Assembly: GCA_026014745.1 (NCBI GenBank)
Contig: JAOZHS010000002.1
Span: 682,001 to 746,000 of the forward strand
Origin: Candidatus Bathyarchaeota archaeon
Lineage (GTDB): Archaea > Thermoproteota > Bathyarchaeia > Bathyarchaeales > Bathycorpusculaceae
Length of the DNA: 64,000 nt
Direction: 5' to 3'
Shown: in pieces, positions 17,852 to 26,409 of the stretch
Numbering within the stretch: the stretch's first letter is position 1
Layout: every line of letters begins with the position of its first letter
Notes under the pieces: generated by a model
Databases searched by the model: none
What the model was told of the DNA's origin: nothing
The model's input: the letters and a program-made list of their open reading frames with translations, nothing else
Translations under genes and position numbers: made by a program

Positions 17852-18716
17852 ACTTACATCCTCCATGCATATGATGAACTTCTGCTAACACGCTGCTTAG
17901 CCGCTCCTCGGGAAGCATCGTGCGTTGACGCAGAATCAACTCGTCAAAATCAACTTGGTGACCATCAAACTCGGGACCATCCACACAGCCAAAGAGCATC
18001 TTGCCGCCGACCGTGACGCGGCAGACACCGCACATGCCCATGCCATCAATCATGATGGGTGTGGTGGTTACGATGGTGGGGATACCAAAAGGCTTAGTGA
18101 TTGCACTAACATCCTTCATCAAGATAACGGGTCCCATAACGACACAACGGTCAAACTTTTCCTTAGCCAGCAGTTCCTTTAGAAAATCAAGTCCCTTGTA
18201 GCCTGCGGAACCGTCGTCGGTGGATATTATGACTTCGTCGCTGTACTTTTTCGCCTCGTCTTCCAGCATGATGAAGGCTTGGGTTCGAGCGCCCAAAACT
18301 GTGGTGACGTGGTTGCCGGCTTCTTTCATGGCTTTTGACTGTAACAGCAGGGGCGCAATCATGACGCTGCCGCCGACGCAGAGCACACGTCCATACTTTT
18401 TGATTTCAGATGGATTGCCCAGCGGTCCAGTGACGTTGTCGATTTCTTGGCCTTGTTCAAGTTGGCCGAGGTCTTTTGTGGTTTTGCCGACTTCATGGAA
18501 AGCAAATGACACCGTGCCTTTCTCGGGGTTGTATCCGCAGATGGTTAGGGGTACGCGTTCGCCTGTTTTTCGATGGATAACGATGAGGAATTGTCCCGGA
18601 TGAGATTTAGCTGCGATTTCGGGGGCATCCACTTCGAAGAGCTTAATTTTGGGGACCAACTCGGTTTTGTTAACTATTTTGTACGTTACTCTTTCGCCTC
18701 CACATTTACTGTACAT
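17832..18716 (-). CDS. NfnS-like FAD/[2Fe-2S] subunit (dihydroorotate dehydrogenase electron-transfer type)
   Basis: About 294 residues: an N-terminal FAD-binding beta barrel (GQFLIVI and RVPLTI near residues 41-58), an NAD-binding domain (VLCVGGSVMIAPLL near 111) and a C-terminal [2Fe-2S] site (GMGMCGVCRVTVGGKMLFGC). In Nfn the small subunit takes electrons from NADH. The protein is listed from the ATG at 18716, but a strong GGAGGCGA lies 7 nt before the GTA of VTYKIV, just where homologues begin, so the true start is unclear. The gene overlaps the MvhD-like gene upstream by 31 bp and the NfnL-like gene downstream, indicating coupled translation of all three. Confidence 0.85.
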   Translation of the reverse strand: MYSKCGGERVTYKIVNKTELVPKIKLFEVDAPEIAAKSHPGQFLIVIHRKTGERVPLTICGYNPEKGTVSFAFHEVGKTTKDLGQLEQGQEIDNVTGPLGNPSEIKKYGRVLCVGGSVMIAPLLLQSKAMKEAGNHVTTVLGARTQAFIMLEDEAKKYSDEVIISTDDGSAGYKGLDFLKELLAKEKFDRCVVMGPVILMKDVSAITKPFGIPTIVTTTPIMIDGMGMCGVCRVTVGGKMLFGCVDGPEFDGHQVDFDELILRQRTMLPEERLSSVLAEVHHMHGGCKCGRNKA

Positions 18717-19903
18717 TTTGCAGGGGGTAAAGCTGAGATTTTCTGGTAGAACCCGTCAAGTTTAGCGTTGAAGTCGCCTTCGCATCGGGGGGACTCCTCA
18801 AACAGTTGGAACCGCTCAAGCAGCCCCTTCTTTTTGAGGACATCAAGGATTACGCCTAAGTTGCGTTCTGCAGTGTCGCGGCCTTCCGTTAGCTTGCAGT
18901 CCTTAGAGGAGCAAACCACCGCCACTACGCCGTCAAATCCGCATTCCAACGCGTTCACGACATGCACGGGATCGAGGGATTTGAAGCAGGGAACCTCAAG
19001 GGATAACACGTTTTTGCCTTCAAAGGATTTGTTGGGGTTGTCTAACGCTGAGAACTCGGACCATTGGCACACAAAAGCCAAAACCGCGGGGCCTTTGCCG
19101 TTGGCTTTGAGTTGCATCGCAGAGTTCTGGTAACGTTTGAGTACATTTTCAAATTCAAAACCTTTCACTTGGATTGCGTGGTGGGGGCAAACCAGTTGGC
19201 ATGCGCCGCAGCCTACACATTTCTCTTTGAAGACTTTGGGGGTTGCGAAGGATTCGAATTCTAATGCGCCGTAGGGACAGATGAATATGCATTTGTCGCA
19301 GCCGACGCATTCGAGCACGTCGTAGAGGGCTTTGCGGCTGAATTTGACTACGCGTACGGCGTCTGCGTCGTAGCCTAACTGTTCGAGCACATTACGAGCT
19401 AAAACTAGTCTGCGTGTGTTGATTTTTGTGCCTTCTTTGTAGCGGCAAAACGGATCTTCGCATTGGACGGAGACGATGTTTTTGATGCCTAAGCTGAGGG
19501 CTTCAAAGATGAAGTCAGTTGGAACACGTCCGGCGCAGGGTAGTCGTAGGGCGATGTAGTTGCCGACTTTTAGGCCTTGTTCTTTGAGGATGTCGCTGAC
19601 TTCGCCATTGTTGGGGGAGTTGCCGCGGCACATTAGCACAAGCGTCTGGACGTCTTTGGCTTTTTCTTGGGCTTTTTTGAGGTAATCGGTCAAGTTGTCG
19701 TAGGTGTAGTATTGCATTTTTATGGCTGAAGCCGGACAAGCACTGTAGCAGATACCGCAGACCTGACAATCCTGGTTGTTGATTTCTACTTTTCCGTCTG
19801 CGTCAGCTTTTATGGCTTCGTAGGGGCAGATGGATTTGCAGATATAACATCGGCTGCATAGGTCTTGGTTGATTTCTACTGCAGCGACACATTTTTCGCT
19901 CAT
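18686..19903 (-). CDS. Duplicated ferredoxin/MvhD electron-transfer protein
   Basis: About 405 residues with a repeated architecture: two [4Fe-4S] ferredoxin motifs (C16/19/22/26 and C46/49/52/56), an MvhD/FlpD-like domain with cysteines 92, 123, 148 and 153, two more [4Fe-4S] motifs (C199/202/205/209 and C229/232/235/239), and a second MvhD-like domain (C279, 306, 331, 336). MvhD passes electrons from hydrogenase or formate dehydrogenase to heterodisulfide reductase. No hydrogenase or HdrA/B/C gene is visible here. It leads an overlapping operon with NfnS- and NfnL-like genes. A ribosome site AGAGGT precedes the ATG. The protein likely wires ferredoxin-level electrons to the Nfn pair; that is inference. 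Confidence 0.85.
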   Translation of the reverse strand: MSEKCVAAVEINQDLCSRCYICKSICPYEAIKADADGKVEINNQDCQVCGICYSACPASAIKMQYYTYDNLTDYLKKAQEKAKDVQTLVLMCRGNSPNNGEVSDILKEQGLKVGNYIALRLPCAGRVPTDFIFEALSLGIKNIVSVQCEDPFCRYKEGTKINTRRLVLARNVLEQLGYDADAVRVVKFSRKALYDVLECVGCDKCIFICPYGALEFESFATPKVFKEKCVGCGACQLVCPHHAIQVKGFEFENVLKRYQNSAMQLKANGKGPAVLAFVCQWSEFSALDNPNKSFEGKNVLSLEVPCFKSLDPVHVVNALECGFDGVVAVVCSSKDCKLTEGRDTAERNLGVILDVLKKKGLLERFQLFEESPRCEGDFNAKLDGFYQKISALPPAKCTVNVEAKE

Positions 19904-19993
19904 TCGTAAACCTCTTGGTGTATGTGCAGTTAACCTAAATTTGCTTAAGCGTACTAGCTAAGCTAATTGAAAGCATGAGAAGAGATTTAGAAT

Positions 19994-20001
19994 GATATAA
20001 T
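19994..20001 (-). promoter_or_regulatory. TATA-like element of the MvhD-Nfn operon
   Basis: On the minus strand ATTATATC lies about 90 bp upstream of the ATG at 19903, in a 233-bp spacer that has no other gene. It is the best TATA-like match there; the leader would be about 60 nt. Position and composition only. Confidence 0.3.
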
Positions 20002-20136
20002 CCTTACCCTTGGCTTTTAGCAATATTTAGATGGTTAACGTTAATAATTCGACGTTGTTTTAGTGGCGAAGCAGATTAGCGTATACGCTTTTTGTGTGCC
20101 GTCAAAAAAATTGACAAACAAACAAAAGCCAAACGC

Positions 20137-21069
20137 CTATTTTCTGTAGTAGGGTCGCCGAATGTAACCGTATGCTTCCAGCGCCGCAGTGATACCCTGC
20201 CCAACCGCTGTTCCCACCTGCTTCACAGGGTGGCTTGTAACGTCGCCAGCTGCGAAAACGCCAGGCAAATTGGTCTGTTGGCGCAAGTCGATTTTGATGT
20301 AGCCATGTTCATCGGTTGCTACTCCCGCTGCCGCGGCGACTTTGCTGTTGGGGGCTTCGCCGACCTGCACAAACACCGCGTTGGTCTCAAGCTCACTGGT
20401 TTGTTGAGTCTTATTGTCAAGTAGGGTTACGGCTTTGACTACTTTTTCACCTTTGATTTCTTGGATTTCGGTATTCCACAGTACCTTTACATTGGGTTTA
20501 CTGAGTAGGTCTTTGACGAGGGATTCTTCAGCCCGGAAAGCCTCACGCCGATGAACAACGGTGACTTGTGCAGCTAACCCCGAAAGATACAAAGAAGTGA
20601 TACATGCAGAGTTTCCGCCGCCCACCACCACGACATGTTTGCCTTTAAAGAAGGGACCATCGCAGACGCCACAATAGCTGACGCCTCTACCGCGGAACTC
20701 TTTTTCGCCTTTGGCGCCGAGTTCTCTGTAATGGGAACCTTGGGCAATTATGACGGCTTTTGTTTGGTAAGCCGCTGTTGTGGTGGTTACGGTTTTGACT
20801 TCTCCTTGAAAATCCATGCTGGTTACGGCTTCGAGTTCATGGAAGACGGCTCCGAGTTTTTTTGCATGCGTCACCATCTTCTCGGAAAGGTCATATCCGC
20901 TTATCTCGGGGAACCCCGGGTAGTTTTCCACTTTAGGTGAGTCAGAAATGGCGCCTCCAGGAAGTTTCTCTTCAAGGATGAGCGCTTTTAGTCCGCTTCG
21001 GACAGCGTAAATGCCGGCTGCGCAGCCTGCCGCGCCACCGCCAATGATAATGACATCCCAAGTATCCAT
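20137..21069 (-). CDS. trxB: Thioredoxin reductase-like flavoprotein
   Basis: About 310 residues with the usual layout: FAD motif GGGAAGCAAGIYAVRSG at residue 12, the redox-active CGVCDG near 133, the NADP motif GGGNSACITSLYLSG with HRREAFRAE (basic residues that prefer the 2'-phosphate of NADPH), and GVFAAGDVTSHPVKQVGTA near the end. It reduces thioredoxin or a glutaredoxin-like partner with NAD(P)H. No thioredoxin gene is adjacent. It lies 233 bp downstream of the divergently oriented spacer of the Nfn operon on the same strand, probably as its own transcript. Confidence 0.93.
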   Translation of the reverse strand: MDTWDVIIIGGGAAGCAAGIYAVRSGLKALILEEKLPGGAISDSPKVENYPGFPEISGYDLSEKMVTHAKKLGAVFHELEAVTSMDFQGEVKTVTTTTAAYQTKAVIIAQGSHYRELGAKGEKEFRGRGVSYCGVCDGPFFKGKHVVVVGGGNSACITSLYLSGLAAQVTVVHRREAFRAEESLVKDLLSKPNVKVLWNTEIQEIKGEKVVKAVTLLDNKTQQTSELETNAVFVQVGEAPNSKVAAAAGVATDEHGYIKIDLRQQTNLPGVFAAGDVTSHPVKQVGTAVGQGITAALEAYGYIRRPYYRK

Positions 21070-21227
21070 AACAAATCACTTTATGTTTCAATTATGGGAA
21101 AGAGCAATTTATGAAGTGTTCGGAAAAACTGCCAAGATAGGGCAAACTTCAAAAAGTGACGGCTAAGCTGCCCTTGACCCTACTGATAGAGGCACCTACC
21201 CACTCAATTAAACTAAATAAACTAAGT

Positions 21228-21755
21228 TTAGGCGGCTTTTTCTGTCTTGGGGGAAGTTTCAGCAGTCATCGCTTTAAGAAAAGCCTTAAGCGCCTCATGC
21301 GACCCAAAAACCAGCAGTCGACCATCATCTTGGGATTTAACTTGGACGCCGTTTTCTTTTGCCAGCCGATGCACTTGCTCCTCAGATAACCCCTCCATGG
21401 GTTGGATGCGTACCCATTTCTGGTCCCGAGGCACACCAGTCACAAACTGTTCAGGTCGGTAGTTTTCTTCGCCGGCTTCAACATTGGCTTCTTCTAGCCG
21501 CTTGAGCCACTGGTCTACTTCTTTTGGTTCTAAGACCACTTGGGCTTCGGTTACGAGGTAAGCTTCGAGGTTAGCGGTGTATTCTTCGGCTTTCATGATG
21601 CTGTCGCCGTGGCAACCCTCTGCAAGGATAATTTGTATAAGGGATTTGGCGGCGCGTAAATCCTCCAATATGTTGGGGGGGATTTTGACGTTTTTCTTTC
21701 TAAGAGTTAGCATCATGTCTTCGAGGAGTTTCCATGTTGCCATGTTGTGACCCAT
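21228..21755 (-). CDS. DUF2096-family archaeal protein
   Basis: About 175 residues, soluble and mostly helical, matching the archaeal DUF2096 pattern: TWKLLEDMMLTLRKK near the start, DLRAAKSLIQI near 43 and a C-terminal alpha/beta domain (KWVRIQPMEGLSEEQVHRLA, LLVFGSHEALKAFLKAM). The ATG at 21755 follows a GAGGAAG ribosome site; a GTG at 21770 is also in frame. Function unknown. It lies just downstream of the thymidylate synthase gene on the same strand. Confidence 0.7.
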   Translation of the reverse strand: MGHNMATWKLLEDMMLTLRKKNVKIPPNILEDLRAAKSLIQIILAEGCHGDSIMKAEEYTANLEAYLVTEAQVVLEPKEVDQWLKRLEEANVEAGEENYRPEQFVTGVPRDQKWVRIQPMEGLSEEQVHRLAKENGVQVKSQDDGRLLVFGSHEALKAFLKAMTAETSPKTEKAA

Positions 21756-21827
21756 AATTAGCTTCCTCACAATGCTTAAGCAGTCTTGGCTATTAAGGGT
21801 ATATTAGAAAAACTGAAATTAAGGCAT

Positions 21828-22550
21828 TTATTCTTTTGATTGCTCAAGCGTTTTTGCTAGGCGGTTGGTTTGGGTGTTTTTGGGTTCTAAGAGTTCTTTG
21901 ACGAGGTTGTATTGGCGTTGGTAGATGTGGCAGTTTTTGGAGTGGAAAATTAGTTTACCCGTTTTCAACGAGAGATTGCCTCGTTCGTTTATTTCGTTGA
22001 CAAAGGCTTCATTGAACAGTTGCAGTCCAGCGATGTTGGCGGGTAAGCCTCCAAAAGCGTCCCAACTGCGGAAGTAACAAGTAAGATGCATTTGACCATC
22101 GAGAATTTCAGTGTCGATAAGACTTAAGCAGGGAGGTTCGCTTTTGTTGCCCTTAGCATCGAATTTTTTGATATCTTCAGGGCGACGGATAACCATAGTG
22201 ACTTGACGGTCTCTTTGTTCTTCCACGTACCGTTTGATGGCTTCTTCGATTTGGTTTAAGGGCTTGTTTATTCGGCTGCCATAAGTGTAAACTTCGGTTT
22301 CCGCGCATTCACCGCTCCACAAGTATTCAAGCGCGTAACCCTGAACATATTTGAAGTCACAAGGAGCCTTATCGCTGACCAAGGGTCTGTTCTCGGGGTG
22401 AGTGATTTCGATGGTGAGGTTGAGTTTTTTGGTTTCTGTTTCTTCAGAGCCAAAGCCAACGGGGAAAACGTCTCCTTCCCGCCATATGGTGCTCAAGGTC
22501 TTGAACCATGCGTCTGGGCAGTCGAATGCGGTGATTTTTTGGTGCTTCAT
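21828..22550 (-). CDS. thyA: Thymidylate synthase, archaeal ThyA-like
   Basis: About 240 residues. RRPEDI near residue 123 stands where the phosphate-binding Arg pair lies, PPCLSLIDTEI near 139 holds the catalytic cysteine, CYFRSWDAFGGLPANIAGLQ matches the R-S-x-D/P-x-N dUMP-binding stretch, and LIFHSKNCHIYQRQ matches the late H-x-Y motif. It would methylate dUMP to dTMP. It is shorter than the bacterial enzyme and of the archaeal type, for which the folate (tetrahydrofolate or a methanopterin) is uncertain. It is probably cotranscribed with the DUF2096 gene. Confidence 0.85.
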   Translation of the reverse strand: MKHQKITAFDCPDAWFKTLSTIWREGDVFPVGFGSEETETKKLNLTIEITHPENRPLVSDKAPCDFKYVQGYALEYLWSGECAETEVYTYGSRINKPLNQIEEAIKRYVEEQRDRQVTMVIRRPEDIKKFDAKGNKSEPPCLSLIDTEILDGQMHLTCYFRSWDAFGGLPANIAGLQLFNEAFVNEINERGNLSLKTGKLIFHSKNCHIYQRQYNLVKELLEPKNTQTNRLAKTLEQSKE

Positions 22551-22715
22551 GCTGTTCGCTCAAGTGATAGTTGGGGTGTATTAAGAACTTAATTGTTTTG
22601 GATGTTAAGGGTTGCCAAAGTAACAGCCGACTTTACCAAAAATCAATAGAGCTTCAAGCGACAAATAACCAATTATCTGATTTAAAAATTAAAAGGGAAA
22701 AGAAAGGTTTGGGGT

Positions 22716-24389
22716 TTAGTAGGGCATTCCGCCCATACCGCCCATGCCAGGCATGCCGCCCATACCACCCATTCCTCCTGGGGGCATTGGGGGTGCTTTT
22801 CCGCCTTTGATGCTGATTAAGTCGTCGATTTTGAGAATCATGTTGGTGGCTTCGGTGGCGGATTTGATGACTTGCTGTTTGACGCGGAGCGGTTCGATAA
22901 TCATTTTGCTGCACATGTCAACGATTTTGCCTGTGGTTACGTCGATGCCGAAAGTTTTGCTGTCTGCTTTCTCATGTTCAGCGCGGAGGGCAACCATGAT
23001 GTCGATGGGGTCTAAGCCTGCGTTTTCGGCGAGGGTAAGTGGGATTTCTTCAACTGCTGATGCGAAGGCTTCCACTGCTAGTTGTTCGCGTCCGCCGACT
23101 TTAACTGCAAATGCGCGGAGATTCTTTGAGAGTTCTGCTTCGGGTGCTCCGCCGCCTGCAACGATTTTGCCGTCCTCAATTGCGTTACGAACAACACAGA
23201 GGCCATCATGGAGGCTGCGTTCAGCTTCATCGATGACGTGGTTGGATGCGCCGCGGATGACGATGGTTACGGCTTTGGGGTTTTGGCAGTCGCGGATGTA
23301 GATTAGTTTGTCATCGCCGATTTTGACTTCTTCGACACGTTTAGCTTTGCCTAATGTGTCGGGGGCGAGGTCTTTGACGCTTGCTGCGATGGCGGCGCCA
23401 GTGGCACGGGATAGTTTTTCCATGTCGCTTGTGCTGACGCTTTTCACTGCTAAGACGCCGGCTTTTCCGAGGAAGTGGAGGGCCATATCGTCGATGCCTT
23501 TTTCGCAGAAAATCACGTTTGCGCCTGACTTGGTGATTGCAGACACCATGTCTTTTATCATGCGTTCCTCTTCGTCGAGGAAGAGTTTCATTTGGTCAGG
23601 GCTTTCAATGTTGATTTTTGCATCAAACTCGGTTTTCTCGATTTCGATTTTAGCGTTAAGAAGCGCGATTTTTGCGTTGTCAATAATTTTTGGCATGCCA
23701 GAGCTGGCGACTTCTTTGTCAAGAACCATGCCTTTGACAAGTTCGGTTTCGTCGAGGCTTTTGCCGTGTTTCTTGACGATTTTAATTAGGTCAATGTCAG
23801 CTACGTTTTTGCCTTCAACTTGCTCGGTTACTTGTTTAACTGAGTCAACGATGATTTTTGCAAAGTGATCCTCTGCGACGTTGATGCTTTTGCTCGATAT
23901 TGAGGTAATGGCGACTTCGAGCAGGGCTTTTTCGTCGTTTATGGTTATGGGGATGGCGATTTGGTCGAGGATTTTTTGTGCTTCTTCGCTGGCTTTTTTG
24001 TATCCTTCAATAATTACGGTTGGGTGAATGTTTTTGTCAAGTAAGCCTTCGGCTTTTGCTAGTAATTCACCTGATAAGATGACGGCGGTTGTGGTTCCGT
24101 CGCCTACTTCGTTATCTTGGGCTTTTGCTACTTCAACAAGCATTTTTGCTGCGGGGTGTTGAACGTCAAGTTCCTTCATGATGGTTGCGCCATCGTTGGT
24201 GATGGCGACGTCGCCCATGCCGCTGACAAGCATCTTGTCCATGCCGCAGGGACCAAGTGTTGATTTGACTGATTCAGCGACGATTTTTGCAGCCATAATG
24301 TTGTTTTTTAGTGCTTCGCGGCCAGTAGATCGACCGGTACCTTCTTTTAATACGAGAACTGGGATGTTTCCTCCACCTTGAGTAGACAT
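22716..24389 (-). CDS. thsA: Thermosome subunit (group II chaperonin)
   Basis: About 557 residues of the TCP-1/thermosome family, an ATP-driven double-ring folding chamber with a built-in lid. Visible are [25 protein letters not shown] and the ATP-site [11 protein letters not shown] and [16 protein letters not shown], the late [18 protein letters not shown], and a Gly-Met-rich C-terminus (repeats of GGMGGMP) that points into the ring cavity. GGTGAAAG precedes the ATG. Length and motifs are complete. Only one subunit gene is in the window; others may lie elsewhere. Confidence 0.97.
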   Translation of the reverse strand: MSTQGGGNIPVLVLKEGTGRSTGREALKNNIMAAKIVAESVKSTLGPCGMDKMLVSGMGDVAITNDGATIMKELDVQHPAAKMLVEVAKAQDNEVGDGTTTAVILSGELLAKAEGLLDKNIHPTVIIEGYKKASEEAQKILDQIAIPITINDEKALLEVAITSISSKSINVAEDHFAKIIVDSVKQVTEQVEGKNVADIDLIKIVKKHGKSLDETELVKGMVLDKEVASSGMPKIIDNAKIALLNAKIEIEKTEFDAKINIESPDQMKLFLDEEERMIKDMVSAITKSGANVIFCEKGIDDMALHFLGKAGVLAVKSVSTSDMEKLSRATGAAIAASVKDLAPDTLGKAKRVEEVKIGDDKLIYIRDCQNPKAVTIVIRGASNHVIDEAERSLHDGLCVVRNAIEDGKIVAGGGAPEAELSKNLRAFAVKVGGREQLAVEAFASAVEEIPLTLAENAGLDPIDIMVALRAEHEKADSKTFGIDVTTGKIVDMCSKMIIEPLRVKQQVIKSATEATNMILKIDDLISIKGGKAPPMPPGGMGGMGGMPGMGGMGGMPY

Positions 24390-24450
24390 TGTGTACTTTC
24401 ACCAAAGTTTATGTTTATTAAATTCTAGAACGGAACAATCATAAATTTAG

Positions 24451-24457
24451 ATATAAG
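24451..24457 (-). promoter_or_regulatory. TATA element of the thermosome gene
   Basis: Minus-strand CTTATAT preceded by GAAATA, which fits an archaeal BRE-TATA pair. It lies about 65 bp before the ATG, giving a leader of about 35-40 nt. Confidence 0.45.
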
Positions 24458-24591
24458 TATTTCTCAGCAGGTGCCGCCTTAATACATAAACCCAGCCAAC
24501 CAATAAAACGCTGACAGCCAAAAGGCTGCGCGCCGACTGGCGTTCTCTGCTTTTGAGTTACTACCCCAAAGTGCAACCGCCAAAAAGGAAG

Positions 24592-25248
24592 TCATCTTGC
24601 CATTTCACGACAGGACTCAGCGCATCGGCGACAGACGCTGGCACATTCCTTCATGAAATCGTCTTCGAAGCGATCGCAGGTGTCGGCGCATTCATCGCAG
24701 ATGTCAGCGCAGATGCCGCAGGTTTGAGGATAATAGGTTGAGTTGCGAAGCATAAAATCCGCGTTGGTGCTGCATATTTTGGCGCAGTCCAGCAGGAGGT
24801 TTAGATGCTCGTATTCCGCATGTCGCCGCCCCATCGTTAAGCATCTTATGGCTGTTTCCGTGCAACTCTGATAACAATCCAAGGAATCTTTTAGGCACTC
24901 TCGGACTTCGTCGCTTGCCATAGCTTCAGAGCTTTGCATCCGCTCCAGTTCCTCCATGGACCCAGTGATTCTACCCGCAATGGGAGATTGCTTCTCCGGC
25001 GTCCAACCTTCCTCCTCGTCTTCTTGGGTATGCGTTTCGCCTTCGGCGGATTCGTCTGTGTAGTTTTTTTCGTCTACGCTACGCATATCGCGGGCTTCAA
25101 CTTCGCCTAAGTCGGGTTTCCGACGGTCTAAGGGTTCTATGTCATGTCTATAGGAATCTGGCACGTCTTCACCTCCAAACCAAAAAGCATACTTGCCGTT
25201 CAAAAAATGCTGTTTGCTAATTTTGGGGATTTGAGATTGAATATACAA
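24592..25248 (-). CDS. Cys-rich four-helix-bundle protein (copper-storage-like, DUF326)
   Basis: About 218 residues. The C-terminal 110 residues carry regularly spaced cysteines along helices (CLKDSLDCYQSC, CLTM, LDCAKIC, CGICADICDECADTC and CASVCRRCAESC), the pattern of DUF326 and the Csp copper-storage four-helix bundles, whose cysteines face the core and bind many Cu(I) ions. The N-terminal half is acidic and low-complexity (DESAEGETHTQEDEEEGW) and looks disordered. There is no signal peptide, so it would be cytosolic. No copper ATPase or regulator is nearby. Metal binding is inferred from the pattern. Confidence 0.75.
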   Translation of the reverse strand: MYIQSQIPKISKQHFLNGKYAFWFGGEDVPDSYRHDIEPLDRRKPDLGEVEARDMRSVDEKNYTDESAEGETHTQEDEEEGWTPEKQSPIAGRITGSMEELERMQSSEAMASDEVRECLKDSLDCYQSCTETAIRCLTMGRRHAEYEHLNLLLDCAKICSTNADFMLRNSTYYPQTCGICADICDECADTCDRFEDDFMKECASVCRRCAESCREMAR

Positions 25249-25367
25249 CAGTAGTTGCTAGTGTCACTGTAATTTAAGAATATGTGACTGTTATTCTACG
25301 CCAACACCAAAGCTGCAACCGAAGCGTAAAGGACCAAAAAAGAAAGCAGTAACCAACTAAAGAAGGG

Positions 25368-26261
25368 TCATTTGCGGGGAAGTAACTCGTTGAGTTCAAA
25401 GCTTGCGCCGCAAAGCACACTGTCGGCTCCGCCATAATAAACGATGACTTCGTCGTCGATTTGGACGTTGCCACAGCTAAACACCACGTTGGGAACGTCG
25501 CCGACGCATTCGTAGCCTTCACAGGGTGTTAGGATAGGCTGTTCTGAGCGGTAGAGAATTTTTTCTGGGTTAGATTTTTCCAGCAACGCCACACCCAGCG
25601 AGTAGTGCTTCTTTTCGTCTACACCGTGATAGATGAATAGGTAGCCTTCGTTGAGTTCGATGGGGGTTCCTGCAGCGCCGATTTTGTGGCTATCCCACAT
25701 CCGATCTCGGGGCTCCATGATGGATTTGAAGCCATGCCATTTTTTGAAGTCATCGGAATAAGCGATGCAGATACTGGGTTCAATACGGTGAAACATAACG
25801 TAGTTGCTATCTACTTTGCCAGGCAGGATGACTGCGTCTTTGTTACGTACTCCTGGGAAGGGTAGGATACGGTCAGACCAGTTCCAGTTACGTTTCACGA
25901 AGTCTTTGAGGTTAATGGAGGTTAAGGCAATTTGGAAGATAACGGGAAAATCGTGGTTTCGATATGCGGTGTATGCCATGTAGCATTGGTCGCCAATTAT
26001 GGATAATCGGGGGTCTTCGCAGCCGTCGCGTTCAGCGTGGTGAATTGGGTTAAAAATTGGCGTGTCAAAGCGTTCTTTTATAGTGTAACCATCATTTGAG
26101 GTTGCTAGGCCCAGTCTTGAAACGTTGTCGTCGCCCATAGCTCGGTAAACAATGTGGACCAAGCCCTCACTATACACTGCTGCAGCGTTGAAAACGGATC
26201 TGGATTCCCAGAAATTTGTTTTAATTGGCTCTAATATGGGATTATGTTTAAAGCGTTTCAT
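25368..26261 (-). CDS. GH130-family mannoside phosphorylase, copy A
   Basis: About 297 residues, a five-bladed propeller of family GH130. Family enzymes phosphorolyse beta-mannosides to mannose 1-phosphate. Motifs include NPIL at the start, VYRAMGDD near 38, RDGCEDPRLS (79-88) holding the Asp83 assigned as general acid in studied members, NKDAVILPGK near 141, FHRIEPSI near 158, and YYGGADSV near the end. A longer frame reaches 26363, but the ATG at 26261 has a GAGGGG ribosome site and matches the N-terminus of copy B (29116-30015), which is strikingly similar. It diverges from the GT4 gene over about 150 bp. Confidence 0.88.
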   Translation of the reverse strand: MKRFKHNPILEPIKTNFWESRSVFNAAAVYSEGLVHIVYRAMGDDNVSRLGLATSNDGYTIKERFDTPIFNPIHHAERDGCEDPRLSIIGDQCYMAYTAYRNHDFPVIFQIALTSINLKDFVKRNWNWSDRILPFPGVRNKDAVILPGKVDSNYVMFHRIEPSICIAYSDDFKKWHGFKSIMEPRDRMWDSHKIGAAGTPIELNEGYLFIYHGVDEKKHYSLGVALLEKSNPEKILYRSEQPILTPCEGYECVGDVPNVVFSCGNVQIDDEVIVYYGGADSVLCGASFELNELLPRK

Positions 26262-26365
26262 AAGCCCCTCTCCCTTCGACTGCAAGACTGTACAAAGGCA
26301 AAATATAAACATCATGCAAAAGTCCATCAAAAAACGCCCCTGTGACTGGCATAGTACAATCACAT

Positions 26366-26378
26366 GCGCTTAAAGCGC
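26366..26378. promoter_or_regulatory. Palindrome between GH130-A and GT4 genes
   Basis: GCGCTT-A-AAGCGC is a perfect 6-bp inverted repeat in the divergent promoter of the mannoside cluster. AATATATTTC just downstream is a TATA candidate for the GT4 gene. It is a candidate operator, supported by position only. Confidence 0.35.
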
Positions 26379-26409
26379 CCCAAACCTCAATATATTTCGT
26401 GACTAGCTG

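Noticed and set aside
22744-23868. Two long open frames (about 185 codons each) antisense to the thermosome gene
   Set aside because: They are in register with the thermosome codons and have no recognisable protein; the thermosome frame carries full family motifs.
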